From: Isoetes taiwanensis
Lineage: Eukaryota; Streptophyta; Lycopodiopsida; Isoetales; Isoetaceae
DNA length: 64,000 nt
NCBI GenBank assembly: GCA_021234155.1
Contig: JAJEKV010000063.1
Span: 3,409,536 to 3,473,535 of the forward strand
Direction: 5' to 3'
Part shown: piece by piece, positions 52,440 to 64,000 of the stretch
How positions within the stretch are numbered: position 1 is the stretch's first letter
Layout: each line of letters begins with the position of its first letter
Translations under genes and position numbers: made by a program
Notes under the pieces: generated by a model
The model's input: the letters and a program-made list of their open reading frames with translations, nothing else
Database searches by the model: none
What the model was told of the DNA's origin: nothing

Positions 52440-55400
52440 ATCAGAATCGGCTATCTCAGACTTTCCATATGGTAAGTATACTGTCACGAGACATTATATG
52501 ATTACAATATTAAAGCGAGAGGGATCGTTGGGCAGAACAAAGGAATATTCCTCAAGATTCTTTTTTTTCAAAGGCTAAAATAAGGTTAAAAAAAAAAAAG
52601 ACATAAAACATCTTGACTTTAAAATCCTGATTTAGAGGAATAGCTATTTCAAAGTGACACTTTTCTAATAATAAGTTTGATTCAGTATCTTTGACCTCTA
52701 ATTTGAGGAACTATATTTAACAAACTTTAAGTGAAGTTTATAAACATTTTCAAAGTTAGAGGACAATCTTCATTCATTAGTTGGGTCTTTTTCAGTTTGG
52801 TTGCAACACAAAGTGGAGATCACGGAGGGATCCCATCCTTGTCTCATTTATGCCATCTTCGTCACCGCCCAACATCGGCAGGGAAATTAGCAGGTTATGT
52901 TCACTTATCACTTTGTCAATTTGAAGCATTACCACCCTCTTGTACTTTAACAACTTCGTCCTCGCTACAAAGTAAATTAGTTGTTCTAAAGTAAGCGATT
53001 GTCGGTTCAATTTGATGCAGCATAGAATACTCACTGCGTATGTCGCTCATTCTCATGCCTCTTGGTTTTCCCCTTGCTGACTTTTAATTTCAATCATACT
53101 TCAAAAGCGTTTTACGGGCGATGTAGCCATCCGATCAGATCTTGAGTTTGATGCAGAAGGCCTTCCTCTTTGTAATTTTACATGATATACCAGAATATTT
53201 TGCGTCTTGGCAGGGTACATGACCAGTCACTGTGCTTCCTGTAACGGTGGTGCCTCTTGGTGCTGGACCTGCCTAGTTAAAGATTCGTGGAAGGCGTGAA
53301 TAATGGAGCTTCCTCCATTGCCTTAGAGCTAAGTTTTGATTCTGATCGTTTGTTGACCAAAGCTTCTCCACCATTTGGTCTTCTTCAAAAGTACTTAAAG
53401 CCCTTGAAATTCCGCTTTCAATTGCTTTTCAAGGGGTGTGGGGTGCTTCTATTTGCTTTGACTCTTTTGGGTTTTTGGTGGAAATTTTGCTCGACGCAGT
53501 TCTAAAAGCAGGTGTGGGAATATACTCATGACCCTCACGGTGGATCGGATGCTGGCCCAGTGGTGTATTTCTTCCTTACTCCAAAAACTGCATCTATCCT
53601 TCGACAAGCTTGATGTGGTGTTAAGCAGTAATATCATTCGGCAATTTCGGCTTCTTCTCTAGGCCGCGACGAGAAAACCAATTCCCTAAAATTGATGATC
53701 TCCACTAGAAGCTCAACCAGCGGCATGGGGTGTAAGAGTCTTCAATGATTCGAGACTTCATCAGGAGACAAAAAGCCTTCTTTCAGCTGCCGGGCGAGCG
53801 GAGAAAATCTCTTTGTGGTCCTCATCTGGTGTGCTACCAAAGTCCCAGCCAGCTTTTTGAAGATCCCTAGCTCCACTAGCATGGCAGGCAAGCAAGGTAG
53901 TTGAGGTTTAGCATTCTCCATGGGGTGTTACTAAATTTGGGGTGAGTACTAGGAGGTAATTAGCTCTTGCTCACAAAGCACCTTATTAAGAATTATAGCG
54001 ATTGGGTTGGTCACCATGCAAGTTAGGATCGTCAAAAGACATTGCACTTTTGGGCAGCCTTTGAGACCACTTAGCTCCAACAAGGGTGGACCCGCTTGAG
54101 AGAGCATTCCTCTGGCACATCTTTGAGATATTTCAAAGTGAGATAGTAGTCTTTTTGATCCATCCCATCAATCTAGCGGACATATCTACGTTAGACGTTC
54201 AAGAGCTTTTTCCTGTGCTTAGCAAGCTTCCTTCTCGGTGCTTGTTGGTCACGGTGTCTATAAAGCTTAAATTTGTCGCGATGCTCTGTTCAGAATTCAG
54301 GTTCAAAACATTCTTGAAACAAGTTAGAATGAAGAACTTCAACACTTTTTCGACCTCATCTTTCTGCGGTTCTTTTTAAATACTGAATTACACTACGTAG
54401 AGCACCGGACATCCTATGTTTTCGGGGAATTTTGGATAGTAGACTTCGCAATTTGGTGAAGTGAGAGTAAAGGTCTTGGGGTGCATGTTTCTTTGTCTCT
54501 TGGCGGTTGAAGACATAGTTTTTGTGATGTTGTACGTCAAATGATACATTTCTTGTTTGGCAGCTTTTCATGTCTCTCAGGCTGCCAAACTCTGACACCT
54601 AAAGTGCATTGTTGCAACTCTTCTGGTGATCATCGATTGCGGGGACTTTATCCAATCTTGATTATTGAGACATTACAGTGGACCCTGAGCACGGTGAACA
54701 ACCATAAAACATTTCTAGCACACTTTTCACCTCATGTGTTTGGTATTTCTGGGTGTACCTAACAAGTAGGCGTTTCGTTAAAATAAGTATCCTTCAGGCC
54801 CTTTGTTTCTAATTTCACGAGTTTAGCCATGTTCAATTTGGTGATGCAACCCAATGGTGACATCTAGTAGTTCTTAGAATTCTCCTCATTTTATTTCTAC
54901 AATCATAGGTTTTCCTTCTCCACGGATGAACATCTCAATCATAATCCACCACGAATTTTGGGTAGTTTACGTTGAAACGCAATCTAGATTTAGGTTGTTG
55001 CTTCATCTTGATTCCTATAGGTGGCCTCCTCTACCCTCTTGGTATGTTTCCCAGAAAGAGGCCCCTCGTGGCTGATCCGGAAAAGGCGGAGGCCACGGTG
55101 TGCATCATGGAGATGGGAGCACTTTCTGTTGTGGCGCTGAATATTTGGCAGCATCATCTTGTTGAGGGTTCTTGCAAACATATCTCTTCTTGCACTTTGA
55201 AACTCTGCAAGCCCATGTGTCACAGCCATGTGCCCGGTGTTGACTGCAACATGTCCTCATTGTGTGGCGTGTATTGAGAAGTTGTGGTGAATCTACGTAT
55301 TCAGGTAGTCTGACCAGGACGCTATTTGAGTGATGGAGATATGACAAAGGAGTGGGGGGAGCTGTTCGATGGCGTTGCATGTGGAGCACAATGCGCACAG

Positions 55401-56080
55401 GAAGGAACCGAGATGGTGGAAGCATATTACATACAGATGAATGAATGGAAATGATCACATTTTGTCACAGGGACTTAGTGGCCAGGCTGGAAGGGTTGTA
55501 GCAACTGTTTGTTCTGGACTTGGGTGTCGAAGGCGAGCGAGGAGTTCTTTGAGGAGCAGAGATGGAGAAGAGGTGGTATCATGACAAACAACGTCTTGGA
55601 CCAAGGCTCCCTCCGGCCCAGATGAACTAGATACAGCTGGTGGTAAGCTGTTGCAGGTTAACCATCTGCAAGCTGCAAAACATTTGTTGGTAGTAATCTG
55701 AAGTGGTGTGCATTTGCCGGGAATGGGTGAGTTGTCTTGTGAAGGAAGGCAGAAGACAAAAAGCGCAAATGTGACCAGGAATACCACGATTGGCCCACAC
55801 AGCGTACTGTGGAGTTCACATAGAACTTGGACAAGCGTGTCGGTATCACACAAAAGGAAAAAATCGCCCCTACTCCTTCGACTTCCGTGACTCCGGTGGC
55901 AGACCAGTGCCTCGCAAATTTCGCTCGGTGTATTCCGATTTGCATAGGCTTACCATGGACAGGATTGGTCTTTGACTTGTCATTTTATGCGATACTTTTA
56001 ATCATTCAAGTTAGAGCGTCTTTGTCCTTTGTCCTTCGAAATTGTTAAAACACCACTTGACTTTCGTGTTAGTAAGCAGT
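52440..56080. other. Anonymous sequence with one hairpin
   Basis: No gene recognised. GTTTGGCAGC (54555-54564) and GCTGCCAAAC (54581-54590) form a perfect 10-bp stem with a 16-base loop. A minus-strand frame 55853-55455 has a hydrophobic stretch (GPIVVFLVTFALFVFCL) and later cysteines, but no support beyond that. Confidence 0.35.
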
Positions 56081-56085
56081 GTTAA

Positions 56086-58630
56086 GATACACTTTTGCCT
56101 ATCAACAGCCGAAGTGTGATCGAATCTACTGGCTGTGTCCGATCAAACCAAAGTGTATTGGATACATTTGAAGCTAACGATGAAAAGCCAAAGAATACAC
56201 TTTGGCTTAACGGTGAAAGCAAAGTGTATTGAGTGCCCAACTAAGCGATCTAAGAAAAGTGTATTAAAGAATGGCTTTTGCTTTACTTTGTCCAACCAAA
56301 TATATTGAATACATTTTGTATAAGGCTTTAGAATTAAAGGATAACCTTCTTTTAAGTGTCGAAGCGCTTGTTTTCTCTGTTTTGTTACTTTAGGCAGTTA
56401 ATCTGCTCTAGTTTGTTTCCCTAACGACATACCATTACTCGGTAAAACTACGGAAACAACTTTGCTAAGAAGATCGTGAAGCATGCAAAGAAGCACGGTA
56501 TGCAGGTGGCCCTGATTAGCTGTCTGAATGTTTTGAAACTCGGTGGTTCTTTACTAGAAACCATAGGGGCAAGTACTCCCTCAGTCCTGCCATCTGCAGG
56601 TCAGGGGCAGAAAGCATTCCGGCAGTAGTTCGATTACATGGGCCATATAAAGTGTTAGCCAGTGTTGCTAGGCGATGCAGGCGCGGTGGCATTTAATACA
56701 TCACGAGAGGATGTTTGTTCTTGATGAGCGCTATGTTGTTTAAAGGTAAACTTGAGTCACTTTACGATATGTGGCACACTATAAACAAACAAAACCTTTG
56801 TTGTCCATTGTACACCTTGTAAGTTCTTACGTTTGATGAGGCTGTGGTGGCAGAGGAAGAAGAACAAGTGGAAGAGCACTAGCGACCCATACGATAATAG
56901 AGGCAAAGAGGATTTGTGGAGCCATGCAAAAGAGCCACGAAGGCCCAGTGCCATGAAACACTTTATTCTTTGCGCTAAAGAGCGGCTAAGAAGAGAACTC
57001 AGGCATTAACATGACACATCGGAAGAGCCGAAGAAGAACCAAAACAAAGAAGGCAGAGGAAAAAAGGCTTGAAAGCCCACAGTACATTAAAGAAAGTGAC
57101 GAGACCTCGGAAAAATAAGCGTGATAAGCAGGGAAAAGCTTGTGCAAAGGTGTGATGCTCTTGCAAGTAACATCGATGAAATGCCACCAAAACAGCGGTG
57201 AGACCTCTTCAAGTTCGGAAGATCTATACGGATCATTTAAGAACTTGAAGAGACGAGGATCGAGAGCAATCGTATGCTCATGCGCTCCTATAGTTGTACT
57301 TTGTTGACAGCGATTACATTGACCCACCGATTATGACAAAGAAAAATCACGGATACCTACCGCGTTTGTAGTGTTAGGGAACCACGACTTTAAAGCAAGG
57401 AGGCAAGCTGTACAGGGAGAAGTTCAACCTTGAGGTGCTCAGCGGTTGCTGTGCGGGTATATTGTGCTGGCGGGGTGACACCACAATCTTCGGACTGTGA
57501 GTACAAATTGAAGATGAGCCGTGGACAAAATCAGGTTTATGCACGGACATTAGAGCCGGATACATTTTGTCCATTAAGGTTCTTGGAAATGTCATGTCGA
57601 CTTTTTTAAAGCTGTCCAGCGAGAAGAGCTCCGATTATATCTCGGCCGGTATGTGGCCTTTTGTAATTAATCTGATTGCAACTAACCGTAGTATCATTTT
57701 TCGACATAACGATCGAACTCAGTTCAAAAAACTTTTTGTAGCAATGGGTTCGTCTTCCACAAGATCTATAAAGTGATAACCCATTCATACATCTTTGATA
57801 TAAATATACTCCAGAAACAGCAAAAAATCATAATTTTTAAAGTGTATAATATATTGAAACTGTCTGTATATCGTGAAAGATCTTTTCATTCCGCATCTAA
57901 TGCAACAAGCGCAACATTTTGATAAGTGGATCAAAAGTTATGGGGAAAAACAACAACAATGAGTTATTGGTGGTACACATTAGTGGATAATAAAGGGTAG
58001 CCATTCCATTTGGAGTTCATGGGGATTAAAAATGAGATCTCAGTTCCTCGTATATATTTAAAGAAAAATATAAGCGACGACCTAAAGGAAATGACTACTC
58101 CTTAGACTCAAAGAGGCGTGTGCATACAGTGTTTGTCTAAAGTCTGACGAGAACTGTGGACCTCTACTTATTGCCCATGACAAGCTGGTTCCGAGCTTGC
58201 TTTTACCCAGAGGAAGGAAGGGTATGTACGCATTTTGGTTGCGATAGCTAGTCGGCATTCTATGGGCCATTGTACTAAAGCATCAGCATTGCCATGTGTT
58301 TGGTCGCGGGATTTACCATGAAATTTTAATATGTTCGTGCCGGAGACCTCAAAGTAAGGCAGAAGTGGCCAGGACAGAAAAAAGGATCGATGTTGAAAAT
58401 GACTATCAGCTGTCACGGAGAGCTTCAAGTTTGAACGTTAGTTATTAGAAATGTTCTTGCGAGGTTGTGGACCAAAGATTTAGAAGAAATGTGAAGGGTT
58501 ACTGGGGCGTCTTTTGAAGTTTGGCGCCGGAATCCGTGCGGCCCAGAAGCGCGAAGCAAAGCCAAAGTGTATTCCGTATCTGCCTGGCTAACGTCAGGCC
58601 AGTGTGGAAAGCCAAAGTGTGATACACTTT
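56086..58630. repeat. Two clusters of AAAGTGTATT / AATACACTTT words
   Basis: Between 56086 and 56310 the word (C)AAAGTGTATT or its complement occurs six or seven times, including a stem AAGCCAAAG / CTTTGGCTT (56185-56208). A second cluster at 58560-58630 has GCCAAAGTGTATT and the near-palindrome AAAGTGTGATACACTTT (58614-58630). Subterminal repeats of this type are usual near both ends of DNA transposons, so 56.05-58.64 kb may be one element. I could not define terminal repeats or a target duplication. Confidence 0.5.
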
Positions 58631-58639
58631 AACTTCGTG

Positions 58640-60430
58640 TCGTCATGTTCAGACTGCTGGTTCTTGTTGATGGTGTTGTTTTGGCGTGATTGGTTCTTAC
58701 GTAGGCGATACAATTCTCTTGGTTTGGATGTTGCAGCGGAAGGCGTCATTACATATCAAAGGCATGTTTTGATGGAACAATTGAATGTGCAAACATGGGA
58801 GCGGTGCAAGGAGCTTTATCCTATTGCTACATCAGCGAGAGGGTAATTCGGTCACGGCTCAAATTTTGAGAATTTGGGTAAGCACCTTTGAAGTTAGGTG
58901 GCGTAGATTTATAAATATTCCTAATTATTTTGTGGATTTAAGGTGAGAAAAACAGGATTCTGGAAAGGTTTCATGCACGTAAGTTGCTAAAGGAAGACTT
59001 GGCGAGGCGTGGAGTCCCTTGAGCAGGACTGACGTTTATTTTATGGTAAAACAATCTCCTCCATTGTACATAGAATTGCACCAAGCTTATGGCAGTGTAA
59101 GCCTGATTTTCACTTTAAGAAGAAGTATTCTTGTGGTCCCTATGAAGCTACAAGATTAAAAAGCGTTAATCTGGTGGCTCCTTTTAAGCATCACGGTTTA
59201 TTGATTCATGGTAATGAGGATCAACAGGCTGAACCTTGAGGCGGCTGGTGGTATTCCTCCAGTGTGCAAGGCTGGTCTTATCAAACTAGCTTCAATCACT
59301 TTGGATCTCGATGAGGGCCCAGTGATAAAGTGCGGCAAATGGAATACACTGCTTGTTATTTTCTTTTATTTAGCGACCATTGACCTTTCTCTTATGGAAG
59401 GTACAAGCAGAACATAAATTATCTTATGTATTGGAGGCCCGGTACATTAAGCAAAGTCTCTGGAATATCTGCCACGTTAGTTCTGGAGCTTGATGGCAAG
59501 AGGGACCATGGAGCATTCAACACTACTTTAGTGTTTAGAGTTTCTGCGGTGTTGGAAGAGACCCCAGGTGCAGGCGAATTGTGAACCACTACTCCAGGCC
59601 CCAAAAACTCATCAAGCCATCTCATTGACATATTTTCTCGTCGGGAGATTGGAGTTGGCAATCAGGTCTCATTACAGGTACACCATGCATGTGCATAGAG
59701 AAATTTGAAATTGTGTGGTACATGGGACATAGGCAGAGACATGTGAACTGTTAAGATGGATTCAACTTACCAAACCTTTGCAGTGAGAATCAAGGCTAGG
59801 TGCAAATCCTCCTTCAGTTAGCAGGATGGCGTATCCAGTTTGAGCCACCTCTGAGCTCTGATAATGGCGAAGAGTTGTTTTAGCACCAGAGCTAAAAAGA
59901 AGTTGCTCCAGTTGTTAATCTAGAGACAAAGCTACGAAGAGCAGGTTGATTCACGGACAGCGTGATCGACATCAAAAGAGAGCACAGACAAGCGAAGGTG
60001 GTGGCGGTATATCTTGGACCTTTGAATTTAAAGCCAGTTAATAAATTATTTTTGATGTGTGTTACCAAAATATCAAAATATATCTTTTTATTACAATTGG
60101 TGGTTTTGCGTAATTTGATAGATTTATAAAATTTGCCCTTTTCAAGTATGTTGTTTTACAAGAAAACAAGTTCTCCCTGCATGAGGTGCCAAGACAGATG
60201 AAATTGAACTATTGAAGAATCTCGCTCAGCCCAAAGATCCGCTACGGATCATGTTGTGTTTTCACGGGGAATCTTTGCGGCAGGGTTGTCACGGCCTCCG
60301 GTTTCAAATCTATTCTGTTGCTATTCTTGCCACAATTTTTTTCCAGCTTCCTTGAGCGGTTTTCTTCCTGAGATGGCGGTTCTTTGCTGGCCTCCTTCAT
60401 TCGTCCATAGGCGATTGGTCTGTGGACGAT
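58640..60430. other. Anonymous sequence
   Basis: Short frames only (60-80 codons). No domain, RNA gene or repeat border recognised. Confidence 0.4.
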
Positions 60431-60439
60431 AAAAATCAT

Positions 60440-61105
60440 TCACTTTCTTTCTCTTCCCCTTTTCCTCTTCCCTTTCACCATTTCCCTCTCCCATTTTCTT
60501 CGTGCCTTTTTTCCCTTCTCTTTCTCCTTTTTGCCTCCTTTTTTCTTTTTCCTTTATTTTTCACTTTTTCGATGCCTTTTTTTCCCTTTATTTCTCTCCA
60601 TGTCTTTCCTCTTCCCCTTTTCCCATGTCTTTTTTCTCTTCTCTTTTCACATGCTCTTTTTTCGCTCCTTTTTTTTTCTTTCTTCACACTTTTTCTTTTT
60701 CCCATGCCCTTTCCTCCTTCTCTTTTCCGCTTTCCCTCTTCCTTTTTTCCTCGCGCCCTTTTTCATGGATTTTCTTTCGCCCTCCCTCCCCTTTTCTTTT
60801 TCCTTTTCCTTTCCTTTTCATGTTCTTCTCTCTACCCTTTCCTATTCCCCTCTTTCTTTCTTGTCTTCCTTCCTTTCCTCTCTTTTTCCCTTCCCTTTTC
60901 CCCTCCCTTTTCTATTGCCTTTCCCTTTACCTTTTTCCATGCATTTTGGCCTTCCCTTTTCTCCTTTCCTCACCCTTTCTCTCTTCCCTTTTTTTCATGC
61001 TCCTTTTCCCTTCCCTTTTCCCCTTCCTCTTTTCTCTTTTTTCGTGTCTTTTTGCCTTCATTCCCCACTTCTCCTTTTCCTCCTCCACATTTCTTTTCTC
61101 TCTTG
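60440..61105. repeat. Polypyrimidine block E
   Basis: About 665 bp almost entirely C/T on the + strand, with CATG interruptions such as TTTTCCCATGTC and TTTTCCATGCATTTT. It is the longest uninterrupted block of the window. Confidence 0.9.
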
Positions 61106-62035
61106 CCGCAAAATTCAAAACATGACTGATACCCATTCAGTGCAAATTGTCACGATAAATCTTGCGCCCTTGAGTTATTGGATGATCTGGCTATTCAAAT
61201 TCGACGATCCAAATCCAGTCAAAATCCAATACCGTTATAATATAAGATTATATAGATTATATAGAAACATTTACTTCCTCTCGAAGAAAAAAACCCTCAA
61301 CATATTTAGTGTGAGATGGTCCTCTAAGCGAATCTAGTTTTTACAAAGTTCTTTAGGTGATCCATATGTTATGTCATTGTGTGCCTCCTCCTGCATACGA
61401 TCCTTATCTTTATTATTGAAAATTGTGTAAAAGATTCTCAATTAAGACCTCATTCACGCTATAGATCATTAAGCTTGTCGCTATATTAGGGGTACTTGTT
61501 AAGGTGACACATTTATTAGTTGAGTCATTTCAAATATCATGAATGCCTTATTTTTCTCATGATATGTTGTTGTTTGATACATATTTGAGCCCAGTGAGAC
61601 ATTCACCATATTATTGGCGGTGATTAAAATCGTACCATATACAGATTGCACTACTCCAATTGCATGATGTATGCAAAATTGATCATTTTTTGGTTCACTT
61701 GCAACCATACGCAATATCTATCATCAGAAATAAATACCTCTACATATCTAGGACCAGGTTGTCGATCAATCTAGAAATTATTGTTATCTCTTAAATGGTA
61801 CATTTCGGTAGCCAAGTTGATATATTATCGAACTAGCTCTCCCAAAACCTAAAATTGAGAAAATAAAATATCGATATATTAAAATCTGCATGGGCTTTTA
61901 GATTTTAAAATTGTCACTGTCATCTCACTAAGAATGATGTCTTTGCTTGTCAGACAGATCCCAATAATGATCTAATATAATAGAAAGAAACCAAGGTACT
62001 CCATTATTGCTGTCCGGCCATTCTTCTGTTGCCAC
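61106..62035. other. AT-rich spacer
   Basis: Nothing coding is supported. TATAAGATTATATAGATTATATAG at about 61240 is a simple AT repeat. Confidence 0.4.
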
Positions 62036-62350
62036 ACTCTTTTCTTTTTCCTTTTCCTCATTCACACTTCCCACTTTTTCCTTTTCCCTTTTTTTTCATT
62101 TCCTTGCATGCTTCCTTTTCTTTTCTTTCTTTTTTTCTTCTTTCTGTCCTTGTTTCCCCTTCCTTTCCTTCTTCCCAAGCCAGTTCTTTTTCCTTTTCCT
62201 CTTTCCACCCTTTTCCCTCTTTTTTTCTTTCTTTTCCCTTCCATTCCATTCTTCCATTCCCTTCCATTCCTTCCTTCCACTGTTGTTCCTTCCTTCTTCC
62301 TTCCATTCCATTCCTTCCTTCCTTTTCCATTCCTTGTGCATTCTTCCGCT
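62036..62350. repeat. Polypyrimidine block F with (TTCCA)n
   Basis: C/T-rich on the + strand; from about 62230 the sequence becomes TTCCATTCC and TTCCTTCC repeats, a pentamer-like array. Confidence 0.85.
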
Positions 62351-62694
62351 CCCCTCCATTTTTCTTTCCGTTTCGGTTTCGGATTCGTGGCCGTCTCGTG
62401 GCAAATGTTTCCGCCGCTCCACTCTTCCCTTGCCCAGGTCAGTTGTGGCCATCAGACGCCGGCACTGGTTTTCATATCGGCTTTCCTGAATGCGTTTGTT
62501 GTCCTTTCAGCCTCCTTTTCTTTCATTCCATGCGTTCTCAGTTAACGGCTTTTGTATTCACGTTCTCCAGCCTCATTATGTTTTCCTTCCCTGCACTCAG
62601 CCTCCCGGCCTTTCTTTCTCCACTCCCATCGCCAGTTACTGTTACTCCTTCATCAACCTCCCTCTTCCCGTAGATCCACTTTTCCTCATTTATC

Positions 62695-62838
62695 CTCGAT
62701 TTCCTTCCGGTCCATCCCTTCCTCTTTCTTTCCTTCCGGTTTTGTTCCATTCCATTCCATTTCCATTCCACTTCCTTCCATTCCTTCCTTCCATTCCTCT
62801 TTTCCTTCCTTTCCATGTCCATTCTTTTTCCTTCCTTC
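62695..62838. repeat. Polypyrimidine block G with (TTCCA)n
   Basis: A second array of TTCCATTCCATTCC words, about 350 bp after block F, in the same orientation. The sequence between is GC-richer, with GTTTCGGTTTCGG. Confidence 0.8.
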
Positions 62839-64000
62839 AGGGATCAGGATGTTAATCTGTGGAGTTGGTGGGTTGATTGCCAATCTGGGCCTGTGGATGC
62901 CAGTCAGATGGAGATCTAAACCATACAAATTAGGGTTTGCTTTACTTGACATATATGCTATAACTTTATAATATAAGATAGTCACATATATGATGAATAT
63001 TACCTTGACGTTAGACATACACAAAGCAATTTAAAGTACTTCCAATTATTTAACTTTAAAGGGTATTTTACACATCTAACACACCTCCACCATCATAGAT
63101 ACGACAAAATTTAGCCATAGAGCTTAAAAACAAATGCTGCTAAGCTGAGAATTAAGTTTGCCTAGATAGGGGCAAACTTTTGGCTATAATTAAATGTGGC
63201 TTAAATGGAGAGACAGCCACCACTGCAATAACATATTTTGGTGCGGGCACATCTCTACATTATCTGTTTGGTGCACCTGCGCGATTCATGAAGTATGATG
63301 TTTCCGAATGTGTGGCCTCCTTGCAGGCTGGCAGTTGGTCGCGTGTTTTGCAGGATCCGCGACAGGCTGAACGCAATGGTGGCAGAAAAACGATCTATCC
63401 CTCCTTGAATTTTTAGAAGAATGGGTAAAACAAGATGAGATTGACTGACAAAAGTGAGCAACTTCGCTAACTTTAGCGATATGACCACATTCGATGCCGC
63501 AAGATAATGATCAACCATTACAAGAAAATGATCTTGGAACGAAGGGCCCTGCTTCGTCCTTGTATCACCATTTTAGCGACCAACTTCAGCTACCACCAGC
63601 ACACAAAACATCGCATAAAGAGTGGGTTTTAAATCGTCGTCGCGACCCACGACGTACAACATTCCTGCAACCACCACTCAGCAACAACAGGCATCCACAT
63701 CTATGCAACTGCCACAAATGATGACAATTTCAAAAGACGCAATTGGCCAAAGCTTGGATGCAATGGATTGCCAATTGCTACTAAAAAAGTGTCGCTTGAC
63801 AAATGAAGACGAGATACTGTTGATCACGTTCTTGGAATGCTAGATGTCAACAATGCATCTGCAACAAAATGCGTCCAAAATTCATTAATGAAAATGAGGA
63901 CATTGATATCTCTACTCAAACGTATACAAGAAAGTGAAAAAGATACTCCCATATGAAGCACAATTTCATTATAATGGGAAAATTTTTAGTAAACTGGAAT
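62839..64000. other. Right-edge sequence
   Basis: AAGTTTGCC (63154-63162) and GGCAAACTT (63171-63179) form a perfect 9-bp stem. Open stretches at 63180-63413 and 63622-63843 on the + strand (the latter with a QQQQASTSMQ start and a DAMDCQLLLKKCRLTNEDE end) look like possible exon or element fragments, but I cannot name them. Confidence 0.35.

Noticed and set aside
55455-55853. Secreted cysteine-containing protein on the minus strand
   Set aside because: A hydrophobic stretch and some cysteines alone are weak evidence. No family match that I recall, and the neighbouring frames are of similar length.

Overview
The window is nuclear DNA of a land plant. Evidence: spliceosomal GT-AG introns, an LPR-type multicopper ferroxidase gene, remains of an LRR receptor kinase and an RBOH NADPH oxidase, a Ty1/copia element primed by initiator-Met tRNA, and Helitron-, LINE- and SINE-like sequences. 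Gene density is very low and repeats dominate, which suits a large plant genome. A fern or other non-flowering plant is my guess; the sequence does not settle it. A 100-N block at 50842-50941 is an assembly gap.

Layout. 1-10.4 kb: mostly anonymous DNA with a cluster of CTCGACTCGCGAGTCGAG palindromes (2.9-3.7 kb), foldbacks and a direct repeat (5.3-6.7 kb), and a decayed LINE 3' end (7.3-8.94 kb). 10.7-12.9 kb: the only convincingly intact gene, a four-exon LPR1/LPR2-like multicopper oxidase. 14.1-14.4 kb: a roughly 61-bp minisatellite. 15.2-24.9 kb: a decayed LRR receptor kinase on the minus strand, split by a 7.66-kb DNA transposon (15378-23037). That transposon has short terminal inverted repeats and a 4-bp ATTT duplication; removing it restores the kinase reading frame exactly. 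It holds a broken transposase-like gene and a broken FCP1/SCP1-like phosphatase gene. 25.1-37.3 kb: a copia element with a perfect GTCTA duplication. Its 5' LTR is split by a 4.6-kb Helitron-like insertion carrying RBOH exons, and its RNase H domain is split by a 1.69-kb element of the same terminal-repeat family as the 7.66-kb transposon.

37.3-64 kb: at least seven polypyrimidine blocks, all with C/T on the + strand; a tRNA-derived SINE inside one of them; diverged duplications at 38.8-41.2 kb and 45.1-46.6 kb; a 21-bp GC palindrome; and clustered AAAGTGTATT repeats at 56.1-58.6 kb. No host gene is recognisable here apart from a doubtful small TATA-preceded ORF at 45.3-45.5 kb.

The main discovery candidate is the transposon family represented by 15378-23037 and 34466-36153. 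Shared traits are ends beginning GGGTGYAAA, subterminal GCACTTAAAGCACTT-like motifs and 4-bp target duplications. A possible transposase carries SDGCSSQFK and HGKGEHDG motifs. All boundaries and alignments were made by eye.
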